Shown: positions 60,301 to 64,000 of the stretch, in pieces
How positions within the stretch are numbered: position 1 is the stretch's first letter
How the letters are laid out: each line of letters opens with the position of its first letter
Source of the DNA: Phoronis australis
Taxonomy: Eukaryota; Phoronida; Phoronidae
DNA: 64,000 bases
Assembly: GCA_002633005.1 (NCBI GenBank)
Contig: NMRA01000174.1
Location: 265,754-329,753 of the forward strand
Direction of reading: 5' to 3'
Made by a program: the position numbers and the translations under genes
Notes under the pieces: generated by a model
Told to the model about the DNA's origin: nothing
Databases searched by the model: none
What the model saw: only the letters and a program-made list of their open reading frames with translations

Positions 60301-61198
60301 TATAGGATATCAACATGCTGGTTTATAATAGCACAATTATAACAGGGTAGTCGTTTTGTACCAAATCGTACACCTTTAGCTAACAAATCACAGAAATTTG
60401 ATGAAAGGTCAGTACGCTGGGTCTGGTGTGGTGTTCTTTTCAAAAATGTGTCAGCGAACTTAGTAGTGCGGTAAGTCCTCACATATTTAGCACACAACAT
60501 GGCTGACAAGCGAAACTCTTTATTGTCAAATTTCTCCGCAGAAACAAAGATTAAAAAAATTATGATCTGTTACTTAATACAGCCTGTACTGCATGGCCGT
60601 CATAAAACTGTACTTGGTAAAGTTCATATACTGTTTCCAGAAATGTTATCATCCATCCAGGAATGGAAAAATTTGAATTTTAGCAGTTATTTTTTGAGTG
60701 AAAAAAGCGGAGAATGACCATTCACCTTACCTCACTTAACTCGTCAACAAAAATGATGCCTTATCTGAGTGACGACTTATATACAAGTATGGACAAGTAA
60801 TCAGGAATGAGGTAAAAGCGCTGACTGATGCAAACTGACAAGTTATGTAATGATGAGTTAAGCAAGGTAGCGTGTATAAAAATTATTTCCCAAATCTCAA
60901 AATTCACAGTTCTGACTGTAAGAACTCCCACTTTTCTACATTACAATGGAGCAAGGGGTTCAAGCATTATTTTGGTCCCACACTGTTGAAAACAAAAAAC
61001 TTGCATGGATACATAACAGTAAACAATGTCATGAACACACTTTTAATTTTCAAAATAACATGGTGACCAGGAAATCTGTGCATCCAACTTCACTTACACT
61101 CTTGAACTGGTGTTCTTTGGAGTTGGTGATTTGTCAACCAGAGCATTGAGCTCGGTCATGTTTTTTGACATGTACAGGTCGACTTTCGATGTAGACAT
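33675..61198 (-). CDS. USP8: Ubiquitin carboxyl-terminal hydrolase 8 (USP8/UBPY), complete, 24 coding exons
   Basis: USP8 is a cysteine protease that removes ubiquitin from endosomal cargo and ESCRT-0 partners. Exons (listed separately) total 3,954 nt, a multiple of three, giving 1,317 residues against about 1,118 in human. Domain order: USP8 dimerisation/MIT-like helices (about 1-120), coiled coil (to 163), inactive rhodanese domain (about 165-310), SH3-binding PNFDRTKKP (366-374), long charged helix (about 490-818), WW domain (826-856), 14-3-3-type RSNSTP (906-911), USP catalytic domain (from about 971) with Cys 982, His 1265 and Asp 1282. The extra length is mainly charged helix. All introns follow GT-AG. 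The gene is convergent with LYSMD and divergent from MESD. Joined contigs have duplicated parts of exons 8 and 17. Confidence 0.96.
34154..34242 (-). CDS. USP8: USP8 exon 23 (Asp box)
   Basis: Encodes '[20 protein letters not shown]' and 'YSTSISDIK'. The acceptor is TTTTAG, the donor AAA|GTAAGT. The first Asp of FDD (residue 1282) is the expected third member of the Cys-His-Asp triad, by alignment with USP7 and human USP8. The first two bases complete the Tyr after the catalytic His. Confidence 0.95.
34690..34830. repeat. Diverged copy of the intron 19 repeat
   Basis: 'ataaaatctcaaaaacagtg', 'tttctaag..gt.tcgtttt' and 'ataaaagtttttgat' parallel the phrases at about 38705-38790 and 39105-39190. 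The similarity is patchy and judged by eye. Confidence 0.4.
35470..35690 (-). mobile_element. tRNA-derived SINE in USP8 intron 22
   Basis: On the - strand it has a box A-like 'TGGCTCCGTGGCTAGAGC' (about 35549-35566) and a box B-like 'GGGTTCGAGTACTGG' (35509-35523), 26 bases apart. A related copy lies at about 60110-60240 ('agagatctctgtcgcgacca' side and 'gcagacgctctag'). The cloverleaf is not complete. The outer limits are approximate. Confidence 0.65.
35711..35996. mobile_element. MITE family B, complete copy (about 286 bp)
   Basis: The left arm is 'gggtctgtttcatgaaagtg' then 'acttaagactaaagacagaa' and 'atttggtctta'. The right arm is the inverse, '...agaccaaatttctatctaag', 'ttttaagtcactttcatgaa'. 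The arms are about 52 bp with few mismatches. The AT-rich interior is non-coding. A solo end is at 27777-27850. Confidence 0.8.
36117..36150 (-). CDS. USP8: USP8 exon 22, 34-nt micro-exon with catalytic His
   Basis: The acceptor CTGTTTCAG and donor CACT|GTAAGT bound 34 nt that encode '[11 protein letters not shown]' plus one base. This fills exactly the gap between 'NLYALS' of exon 21 and 'YTAIC' of exon 23, giving the His box 'HGHYTAIC' (human 'GGHYTAYC'). The catalytic His codon is 36120-36118. The preceding part diverges from the human 'SNHYGGLDGGHY'. The phase fits both neighbours. Confidence 0.9.
36796..36928 (-). CDS. USP8: USP8 exon 21
   Basis: Encodes '[19 protein letters not shown]' then '[20 protein letters not shown]' and 'YALS', matching human 'FSYDGRWKQKLQTSVDFPL..NLDLSQYVIGPK'. 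Acceptor TTTTTCAG, donor TCT|GTAAGT. The Arg codon at the 5' junction is shared with exon 20. Confidence 0.95.
37591..37733 (-). CDS. USP8: USP8 exon 20 (second zinc-finger CxxC)
   Basis: Encodes '[20 protein letters not shown]' continuing '[20 protein letters not shown]' and 'TLLIHLK'. The CPSC pair is the second half of the USP zinc finger. '[15 protein letters not shown]' is the strongly conserved USP segment (human 'EIWKLPPVLLVHLKRF'). Donor AAAAG|GTATGT. Confidence 0.96.
38620..39360. repeat. Two diverged units of about 360 bp in USP8 intron 19
   Basis: Units starting near 38620 and 38985 share, in order: 'catgtga', 'gaaaaaagaaa', 'caaaacaatatcatcaata' versus 'aaaacaacggtatcaataac', 'tctcaaaaacactgt' versus 'ttcaaaaatgctgt', and '(ga)ttatgttccgaagtttacca' versus 'tgatgttccgaagtgtgtca'. 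The similarity is old and non-coding. A third partial relative lies at about 34690. Confidence 0.5.
39488..39604 (-). CDS. USP8: USP8 exon 19 (first zinc-finger CxxC)
   Basis: Encodes '[20 protein letters not shown]' then '[19 protein letters not shown]', matching human 'GQFKSTVQCLTCHKKSRTFE..MYLSLPL'. CLHC is the first zinc-ligand pair. Acceptor TTCCAG, donor CAA|GTAAGT. 39 codons, phase 0 at both ends. Confidence 0.96.
40095..40217 (-). CDS. USP8: USP8 exon 18
   Basis: Encodes '[20 protein letters not shown]', then '[20 protein letters not shown]' and Q. It corresponds to human 'AAEHAWQKHKQLNESIIVALFQG', with a shorter, divergent start. Acceptor ATACTAG, donor CAG|GTAAGA. 41 codons in phase 0. 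Confidence 0.94.
40380..40960. repeat. Minisatellite, 21-bp unit, about 20 copies, copy 1
   Basis: The unit is 'gacctacaaatgggaagtaag' with point variants ('tacgaatggg', 'aaataggaag'). Since 21 is a multiple of three, both strands stay open as 7-residue repeats. These frames do not join any exon and are not genes. It lies in USP8 intron 17. The right part of the block is duplicated beyond the N gap. Confidence 0.9.
40699..41549. repeat. Left copy of the duplication around the N gap
   Basis: Matches 41871-42743 with a handful of substitutions and one main length difference, the (ATCA)n tract (short at about 41166-41186, long at 42341-42377). It ends inside a copy of USP8 exon 17 (from 41481) that is cut off by the Ns. 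The pattern fits two alleles placed in tandem by the assembler. Confidence 0.85.
41481..41549 (-). pseudogene. Truncated duplicate of USP8 exon 17, probable assembly copy
   Basis: Identical in translation to the 3' two thirds of exon 17 ('[20 protein letters not shown]'), with the same donor site, then the run of N. If it were real, USP8 would carry two mutually exclusive or tandem exons here. The flanking near-identity makes an uncollapsed haplotype more likely. Confidence 0.75.
41550..41870. other. Assembly gap, 321 N
   Basis: Unknown sequence between two near-identical blocks, within USP8 intron 17. Open frames reading through it are meaningless. Confidence 1.
41871..42743. repeat. Right copy of the duplication around the N gap
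   Basis: Contains the end of the 21-bp minisatellite, the (ATCA)n tract and most of exon 17. It then continues into the intact 5' end of exon 17 and unique sequence, so this copy is the one used in the USP8 model. Confidence 0.85.
42341..42377. repeat. (ATCA)n microsatellite
   Basis: About nine tetranucleotide units. The homologous site in the left copy has only about four to five, which explains most of the length difference between the two copies. Confidence 0.9.
42675..42779 (-). CDS. USP8: USP8 exon 17 (QQDS box)
   Basis: Encodes '[20 protein letters not shown]' then '[15 protein letters not shown]', matching human '[30 protein letters not shown]'. QQDSQEF is the conserved Gln box of USP proteases. 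Acceptor CTTTTCCAG, donor AAG|GTCTGA (weaker than the others in this gene). 35 codons. Confidence 0.95.
43538..43643 (-). CDS. USP8: USP8 exon 16
   Basis: Encodes '[20 protein letters not shown]' then '[15 protein letters not shown]', matching human 'SNLLGHKGEVAEEFGIIMKALWTGQYRYISPKDFK'. Acceptor TTGTCAG, donor AAG|GTTGGT. 106 nt, sharing an Arg codon with exon 15. Confidence 0.95.
44292..44422 (-). CDS. USP8: USP8 exon 15 (catalytic Cys box)
   Basis: Encodes '[20 protein letters not shown]' then '[20 protein letters not shown]' and [11 protein letters not shown] is the USP Cys box. The nucleophile codon is 44383-44381 (residue 982). Human has 'GLRNLGNTCYMNSILQCL'. Acceptor TTGCAG, donor CAG|GTAGGG. 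Confidence 0.97.
44804..45080 (+). pseudogene. Decayed THAP-like zinc-finger relic in USP8 intron 14
   Basis: An ATG at 44804 opens '[12 protein letters not shown]' with a Cys pair, followed after stops and frame changes by '[12 protein letters not shown]' and, one frame over, '[18 protein letters not shown]'. The order (N-terminal C-rich motif, a leucine/proline turn, then a Trp in a basic helix) resembles a THAP domain. The C-terminal C-x2-H part is not recognisable. At least two stops and one frameshift make it a dead relic of a transposase-like or cellular THAP gene. Judged by eye. Confidence 0.4.
47203..47296 (-). CDS. USP8: USP8 exon 14
   Basis: Encodes '[20 protein letters not shown]' then '[11 protein letters not shown]', matching the human lead-in 'IRNLNPVFGGSGPALTGLRN' to the catalytic domain. 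Acceptor ATTTCAG, donor TTG|GTATGT. Confidence 0.92.
47708..47867 (-). CDS. USP8: USP8 exon 13 (14-3-3 motif)
   Basis: Contains '[18 protein letters not shown]' against human 'LKRSYSSPDITQAIQEEEK'. In human the RSYSSP motif, phosphorylated on its Ser (S718), binds 14-3-3, which inhibits the enzyme, and this is the Cushing's disease hotspot. RSNSTP (residues 906-911) keeps Arg, Ser and Pro at the required positions. Acceptor CTATTAG, donor AAG|GTAACT. Confidence 0.95.
48178..48258. repeat. (CA)n/(CGCA)n microsatellite
   Basis: About 80 bp of CACA and CGCA units in USP8 intron 12. Long His/Thr or Val/Cys open frames over it are artefacts. Confidence 0.95.
48998..49193 (-). CDS. USP8: USP8 exon 12 (WW domain)
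   Basis: Encodes '[20 protein letters not shown]', '[20 protein letters not shown]' and a Pro/Ser-rich tail. This fits a canonical WW domain: LPxGW, the YFYIDH block, and the second Trp before xxP (Trp 830 and Trp 853). Human USP8 has only a WW-like region ('LPSGWAKF...HMYPP') lacking the second Trp, reported to be autoinhibitory. Acceptor CTCAG. The donor is taken as GTG|GTTAGT because it keeps phase with exon 13. Confidence 0.93.
49999..50530 (-). CDS. USP8: USP8 exon 11 (long charged helix with 10-residue repeats)
   Basis: 177 codons, almost all Glu, Lys, Arg, Ala and Leu. The 5' half carries units like '[10 protein letters not shown]'. The 3' half has about six tandem units of '[10 protein letters not shown]' encoded by a 30-bp repeat (50026-50180). 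It is expected to form a coiled coil or a single stable alpha helix. Human USP8 has a shorter charged region here. Acceptor TTTTGATAG, donor CGG|GTAAGT. On the + strand the same DNA gives long Ser/Leu/Pro frames that are shadows. Confidence 0.9.
50858..51000 (-). CDS. USP8: USP8 exon 10 (coiled coil)
   Basis: Encodes '[20 protein letters not shown]', '[20 protein letters not shown]' and 'RQEEDRK'. Acceptor TTGAACAG, donor AAAAG|GTAATT. It joins exons 9 and 11 in phase. Confidence 0.9.
51112..51345 (+). mobile_element. MITE family C, diverged partial copy
   Basis: Begins 'gcccggggtctaatatttgt' and follows the interior of the element at 30209-30611 ('attcgaagtcaaactcaag', 'tttccctgcaacttttgtt', 'actcgagataag'). 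The right terminal repeat is lost. It lies in USP8 intron 9. Confidence 0.6.
51697..51838 (-). CDS. USP8: USP8 exon 9 (coiled coil)
   Basis: Encodes '[20 protein letters not shown]', '[20 protein letters not shown]' and 'LEERDAQ'. Acceptor GGTAG, donor CAG|GTAACG. It continues the charged helix. Confidence 0.9.
52640..53312 (-). CDS. USP8: USP8 exon 8 (SH3-binding motif, linker, helix start)
   Basis: Encodes '[19 protein letters not shown]', a polar linker with '[12 protein letters not shown]', and ends in a coiled coil ('[20 protein letters not shown]'). The P-x-x-D-R-x-x-K-P motif matches the human 'PQIDRTKKPAVK' segment that binds the SH3 domain of STAM-family endosomal adaptors. Acceptor TTGTTGCAG, donor AAAG|GTGAGT. 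The 5' portion is duplicated at 53666-53832, probably by the assembler. Confidence 0.93.
53146..53664. repeat. Left copy of a 519-bp direct duplication
   Basis: Matches 53666-54184 at a constant offset of 520 with only a few substitutions, such as 'gtacatcttg' against 'gtatatcttg' and 'gagcagtgag' against 'gagcaatgag'. It contains the 5' part of USP8 exon 8 and the adjoining intron. Confidence 0.9.
53665..53665. other. Single-N contig junction
   Basis: It separates the two 519-bp copies. The left contig ends '...ttatttaa' and the right contig begins inside exon 8, so the two contigs overlap by the duplicated length. Confidence 0.85.
53666..54184. repeat. Right copy of the 519-bp duplication, with partial exon 8
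   Basis: Holds a cut-off exon 8 (53666-53832 by homology) lacking its donor side. It then runs through the intron to exon 7. The sequence differences are the kind expected between alleles. Confidence 0.9.
54190..54337 (-). CDS. USP8: USP8 exon 7 (end of rhodanese domain)
   Basis: Encodes '[20 protein letters not shown]', '[20 protein letters not shown]' and 'EQMTKKDDS', matching human '[26 protein letters not shown]'. The donor is taken as TCGT|GTAGGT, which restores phase with exon 8. The alternative GT four bases on would not. Confidence 0.94.
55415..55577 (-). CDS. USP8: USP8 exon 6 (rhodanese domain)
   Basis: Encodes '[20 protein letters not shown]', '[20 protein letters not shown]' and '[14 protein letters not shown]'. 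Human: '[38 protein letters not shown]'. As in human, the active-site Cys loop of true rhodaneses is replaced by LLDW, so the fold is non-catalytic. Acceptor TTTTTTAG, donor AAG|GTAGGC. Confidence 0.95.
56120..56282 (-). CDS. USP8: USP8 exon 5 (rhodanese domain start)
   Basis: Encodes '[20 protein letters not shown]', '[20 protein letters not shown]' and '[14 protein letters not shown]'. Human: '[40 protein letters not shown]'. Acceptor TTTTCCAG, donor TGG|GTAAGT. Confidence 0.95.
56568..56693 (-). CDS. USP8: USP8 exon 4 (charged linker helix)
   Basis: Encodes '[20 protein letters not shown]' and a Glu/Lys run ending 'VPVQK'. The acceptor CTACTCAG lies only about 45 bp from the edge of the 1.5-kb TIR element upstream. 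Donor AAAAAG|GTAGGG. Phase agrees with exons 3 and 5. Confidence 0.9.
56738..58237. mobile_element. 1.5-kb terminal-inverted-repeat transposon in USP8 intron 3
   Basis: The left end reads ATACCGTATTCGCCCTAATA and the right end is the inverse of ATACTGTATTTGCCCTAATA. The pairing continues (AGTGCCC versus AGCGCCC). A 51-bp unit is duplicated in tandem at about 57470-57570. The + strand contains a HIRAN-like coding remnant at 57831-58106. No transposase core is recognisable, so this copy is non-autonomous or decayed. A TA target duplication is possible but not certain. The superfamily is not assigned. Confidence 0.75.
57831..58106 (+). pseudogene. HIRAN-like domain remnant inside the transposon
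   Basis: Following a stop at 57828-57830 the frame reads '[20 protein letters not shown]', then '[20 protein letters not shown]', '[20 protein letters not shown]', '[11 protein letters not shown]' and '[12 protein letters not shown]'. The order DKYAVAV, VGHxPxxIS, FLxxGGxIxCxVTxxRxxS, GLEIPC is what I recall from a HIRAN-like domain family scattered through invertebrate and fish genomes. Here the segment between the WI.. start and DKYA is deleted and the IPC motif is altered (ILH). It is probably not functional. The assignment rests on remembered family patterns. Confidence 0.5.
58768..58885 (-). CDS. USP8: USP8 exon 3 (dimerisation region)
   Basis: Encodes '[20 protein letters not shown]' and '[19 protein letters not shown]'. 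Human: 'YFHSILGPGNIKKAVEEAERLSESLKLRYEEAEVRKKLE'. Acceptor GTTTCAG, donor GAG|GTTTGT. Confidence 0.94.
59324..59468 (-). CDS. USP8: USP8 exon 2 (MIT-like helices)
   Basis: Encodes '[20 protein letters not shown]', '[20 protein letters not shown]' and 'CSDYKKNE'. Human: '[42 protein letters not shown]'. [12 protein letters not shown] is the family signature. Acceptor TTTGTAG, donor GAG|GTATGA. Confidence 0.96.
60110..60240 (-). mobile_element. tRNA-derived SINE in USP8 intron 1
   Basis: On the - strand it reads 'GGTGGACTAGAGCGTCTGCA' then '...GTTGGAAACCTGGTCGCGA', collinear with the SINE at 35470-35690 (GGCTAGAGCGTCTGCA... ACTGGTCGGGG). Box B is more decayed here. Confidence 0.55.
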
Positions 61199-61229
61199 TC
61201 TGGGAATCAGTTGACCACAAAGCAAAAAT
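61098..61229 (-). CDS. USP8: USP8 exon 1 of the coding part (start codon)
   Basis: The ATG is at 61198-61196 and encodes '[20 protein letters not shown]' then '[13 protein letters not shown]'. Human begins 'MPAVASVPKELYLSSSLKDLNKKTEV', with the shared K-LY-S..L-L pattern. The 31 nt before the ATG follow a plausible acceptor (CTTTTTCAG, AG at 61231-61230), so at least one 5' non-coding exon probably lies upstream. Donor AGT|GTAAGT, phase fits exon 2. Confidence 0.9.
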
Positions 61230-61230
61230 C

Positions 61231-62699
61231 TGAAAAAGAAAATAGCATGTATTTGTGAACTTTACTTCTAAAATCTATTAATCTATTTAAACCAACTTCT
61301 TACCTATGGTCATTTCTTCAGCCATCTTCAGGTGTCACACCACTCTTAGAAAAATGAACTCAGGTATGTGGTAGAGTCATAGTAGTCAACGAGCAATTAT
61401 TATCAAACTTTTTGCACACGATGGAATTTGAACCAGGAACCTTTTGGTTCTCAGTCCATACTCAATCGCTAAACAGCTTAGTAATCCGAACTAACCAGCT
61501 GAAACGTCATACCGTATAATTGGTGTGAATTGATTTCCGAAATGATGTTCTACATCACCACCTCAAGGCAGTTTTAGGAAGCTATTTGTAAACATTCTCA
61601 ATAAAAATGTTGAAACTTAAGTTGCTTTTTGTGCTCACATTTTTCGTGTCAGTCCTTTGGCTGAAATGAACAAAAATGATTTTGGAACAGAATATATGCC
61701 TCACTACTCTCTGAAAATTTTATTTCAAAAATTGCGTGAAATTCCCCTCACCAGACCCAAAAGTTACCTTGACTGATCAAAAATTCCCACCGAGATTAGC
61801 AGCAGTTTCAACAAGCATAGACACTACGCATCAGAAAACTTTTTAACTGTAACAAGTCCACACCTCAGTCATGCTTTGCAGCCTCAGTGTAGACAGGATA
61901 TGCGTAGACAGATTGAAACAAGATCCCATGGCATGGCTCAGAGTCCAATGTGTTATTCCTGGTTGGAAAATTTGATTTGACTAGGCAATGACTGTTATTT
62001 AGAGAGGACTTCTGATTATTATTTCTAAAATTCCGGGGTAATTGTTTAAAATATGACGACATTGACGTACACACGATTTTTGTATCGTTTGATTCCACTT
62101 ATGAGTCTCATTCCAAAATTACATTATTTCTGGTTGACACCAACATGCTTGCTTCACTCCAGATTACAGCAGCACCTGTTGCTAATGAATGAAACTGCAT
62201 CATTGATTCTGAATGGAGTTTGCCTGCAACATTCCTCCTTAAGTTACCCTGAGATAACATGAAGCAACAAGGGGCACCATTTCACCCTTTTCCACAAACT
62301 TTTAGAATTGTGACCATTTGACCCTTTTCCATGAAATTCCCTGAAGTGATACCCTATTCACGACTTTGGATCTTGAAAACAACCCCTTTTTTTTCACAGA
62401 ATCTTGTTACTAGGGCCACCTTAGGAATTCGAGCCCTTAGCCTAGGACAGTAGCTCAGGCCCAGGGGCGACAGGTCTCAGCCAGTTTGAACTGCAGACTA
62501 AGGGTATTGGTAGAATAGTTCATTTTTTTGCTGACAGATGACTCCTTCCATTGAACATGGCAGTATCACAACTGCGAAATAGTGCAAGAAGATATTTGAT
62601 AGTAAAATACTAACGGAACGGGGTAGGAGACATTTTCGGGTATATTAGGAATGATAACGATGCGAGGAATCGAACGATACCAAAACCATGTGTGTAGTT
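61231..62699. other. USP8 5' intron/spacer, nothing coding seen
   Basis: Probably intron between a 5' non-coding USP8 exon and exon 1. Contains one weak SINE fragment. No conserved protein segment on either strand. Confidence 0.5.
61415..61500 (-). mobile_element. Possible tRNA-like SINE fragment
   Basis: - strand 'CCTGGTTCAAATTCCATCG' contains a box B match, preceded by 'GAGTATGGACTGAGAACC', an anticodon-arm-like hairpin, and a weak box A-like 'AGCTGTTTAGCGATTGAG'. It is only weakly supported. Confidence 0.35.
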
Positions 62700-63060
62700 T
62701 AATGTCATCGCATTGTAAACAATAACTAAATCAGGAATTATTACATCCCACAATGACCAAAGTTACCGAACTGGCCACACGGAAAAAAATACAAAAAGTA
62801 AACACAAGCCAAACATAAACACAATTTGCATTTTGTCTGTCACTTCTGTCACACATACAACAATAGCAGCCTTAAATCCCAGAGACTAGAAGTACTCTTC
62901 CGTGAATACAGAACATTTCGCAACGATACTTGACTCTTCTTTCAGTACTGCTCAAACGATTTATCTGTAAAACGACGACACAGAAATAACATTTCTGGTG
63001 ATCTCTTAATTTCCGGATTACATATTTTCCCACAATGCTTTAGCAAAAGCCACATTAAAA
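62700..63060. promoter_or_regulatory. Candidate bidirectional promoter of USP8 and MESD
   Basis: The two start codons face away from each other, 2.03 kb apart. Within the spacer, ATTTCCGG at 63009-63016 fits an ETS/GABP site on the - strand. TTCCCACAATGC at 63027-63038 and TCCCACAATGA at 62746-62756 resemble the ZNF143/THAP11 core. A possible 5' non-coding USP8 exon end is the GG|GTAACT donor at 62766-62765 (- strand). ETS plus ZNF143 sites are typical of divergent housekeeping promoters in animals. No TATA box was noted. Confidence 0.4.
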
Positions 63061-63225
63061 AGTTGTAAATAAGGATGCAGTGGAAATCAATGCAAATATA
63101 AACAATCAAAATGAAATTTTTTGACAGAAATCAAAATTTTAGCTACCAATTTTAATACTGATTGACAAGATTGATAACTGTGGCTACACATTGTTAGCAG
63201 AAAACCTGACCTACTTTTGTTAAGC

Positions 63226-63402
63226 ATGGACGCACGTTTGTTCGCGTTGTTTTGCCTTTGTATCCTTTTCGTTCTTTCTGATTGTGATAAAGACAAAACC
63301 AGTGACAAAAAAGACTCCAAGAAAGCTGAAGAAAAATGGAAGAAAAAGGATATTCGAGATTACGATGATGCGGATTTGGAGAGACTTTATGAACAGTGGG
63401 AG
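63226..63402 (+). CDS. MESD: MESD (LRP receptor chaperone), exon 1, 5' partial gene
   Basis: 59 codons: a hydrophobic signal peptide ('MDARLFALFCLCILFVLSDC'), a Lys-rich stretch, then 'KDIRDYDDADLERLYEQWE', which matches the vertebrate MESD block KDIRDYNDADMARLLEQWE. The exon ends GAG|GTGCGT at 63403, the same place where the vertebrate protein continues with KDDDIEEGD. MESD folds LDL-receptor-related proteins in the ER. The remaining exons and the C-terminal ER-retention signal lie beyond the window. The frame continues open for about 100 codons past the donor, but that part is intron. Confidence 0.93.
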
Positions 63403-64000
63403 GTGCGTTTCGTGCCCCATAATCGATTCATTGACACAGTTCGACCTGGCATATTTTCATTGGTCACTGCTAGTGCTAGTTGGTCCTGTCCCCTGATAAA
63501 ATACGAAAAGTTTAAGATTAATTTATTGAAAAATGGTGCAATTCACCATTTCAGAGTGAACCTATGGGATCAAAATCTCAATGTTGAAAAATCAATATTG
63601 ACCCCTCAAATTCAAGTTTGTACTGTACACATAGTGTACCTAATTATCGGAGGGAACCTAAATATCGGACATTTCATAGAATCTTACTTGAAGCATAATC
63701 TGAGAATTAAATGACACCAATTTTTGTTCCGTTGTAATGCATTCAATGTCCGGCACCGTCTAGTTTTTTAAAGCGTTGCCTCGTTTTGATTTCACCGAGA
63801 GAGGGTGCAATTTAGACCCCCAAGTCGGCCTAAAATGGACGATCGCATAAATCGGTTATAAAAGTTGAAAATAAAATCTTTTTCCACAATGAAACCATCT
63901 CATTGAACTGACAATATGTCACTGTTCCATTTTTTCGTTTGTTTTTAAACTCAAGTCAAACCCCGGCCGCGCACGTGCGGGTGTCATATCAAGAAGCCTA
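63403..64000 (+). other. MESD intron 1, start
   Basis: Begins GTGCGT. No further exon or repeat recognised before the window ends. Confidence 0.75.

Larger units (their letters stand above)
33744..61097 (-). other. USP8 introns: overview of contents
   Basis: Intron 1 (59469-61097) has a tRNA-SINE. Intron 3 (56694-58767) holds a 1.5-kb TIR element. Intron 7 (53313-54189) has the single-N duplication. Intron 9 (51001-51696) has a MITE family C fragment. Intron 12 (47868-48997) has a CA microsatellite. Intron 14 (44423-47202) has a THAP-like relic. Intron 17 (40218-42674) has the 21-bp minisatellite and the N gap. Intron 19 (37734-39487) has a diverged two-unit repeat. Intron 22 (34243-36116) has MITE family B and a SINE. 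In introns 2, 4-6, 8, 10, 11, 13, 15, 16, 18, 20, 21 and 23 I see nothing beyond AT-rich unique sequence. Confidence 0.75.

Noticed and set aside
63403-63714. Extension of the MESD frame to 165 codons
   Set aside because: The reading past 63402 is unlike MESD. A GT donor falls exactly where the vertebrate exon 1 ends.
1-64000. CRISPR arrays, operons or other prokaryotic systems
   Set aside because: Genes are spliced with GT-AG introns and the repeats are eukaryotic minisatellites, SINEs and MITEs. No spaced direct-repeat array was seen.

Overview
This is a piece of animal nuclear genome, AT-rich and intron-rich, in which gene-sized exon chains alternate with many short inverted-repeat transposons, SINEs and minisatellites. 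Three protein genes are recognisable: a LysM-domain gene of the LYSMD1/LYSMD2 family (+ strand, 22391-29272), a complete USP8 ubiquitin-specific protease (- strand, 61198 down to 33675, 24 coding exons), and the first exon of MESD (+ strand, from 63226). In vertebrates LYSMD2, USP8 and MESD lie on the same chromosome arm (human 15q). Their adjacency here therefore looks like ancient linkage. The intron sizes, the tRNA-derived SINEs and the abundant fold-back MITEs suggest a marine invertebrate, perhaps a deuterostome such as an echinoderm. The sequence alone does not fix the species.

Layout. 1-1649: a decayed, frameshifted LINE reverse transcriptase between two copies of a 272-bp sequence, with a single N at 273. 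1650-22390: about 20.7 kb without a convincing gene, holding a MITE family in two orientations (5857-6372 and 17488-17915), a possible retroelement tail, two tandem repeats, a tRNA-SINE palindrome at about 20345-20620 and small fold-back elements. 22391-29272: LYSMD gene with three exons; intron 1 is packed with fold-back elements. 29273-33674: spacer between two convergent genes, with one MITE inserted in another at 30010-30680. 33675-61198: USP8. 61199-63225: head-to-head spacer between USP8 and MESD with ETS-like and ZNF143-like promoter motifs. 63226-64000: MESD exon 1 and the start of its intron.

I rebuilt USP8 exon by exon. All 24 coding exons join in phase (3,954 nt, 1,317 codons plus stop) using GT-AG introns. 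The protein has, in order, the N-terminal dimerisation/MIT-like helical region, an inactive rhodanese domain, a PxxDRxxKP SH3-binding motif, a very long charged helix containing 10-residue tandem repeats, a WW domain with both tryptophans, a 14-3-3-type RSNSTP motif, and a USP catalytic domain with Cys, His and Asp boxes and two CxxC zinc-finger halves. Notable points are the intact WW domain (degenerate in vertebrate USP8) and the catalytic His being encoded by a 34-nt micro-exon with a divergent preceding motif.

Assembly caution. All three places with N (273, 41550-41870, 53665) are flanked by near-identical direct duplicates that differ by a few bases. The simplest reading is that two haplotypes were joined end to end, so the duplicated pieces of USP8 exons 8 and 17 are probably not real exon duplications.

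The least ordinary elements are a 1.5-kb terminal-inverted-repeat transposon in USP8 intron 3 that carries a remnant resembling a HIRAN-like domain, and a decayed THAP-like coding relic antisense in USP8 intron 14. I saw no evidence of a wholly new multi-gene system.
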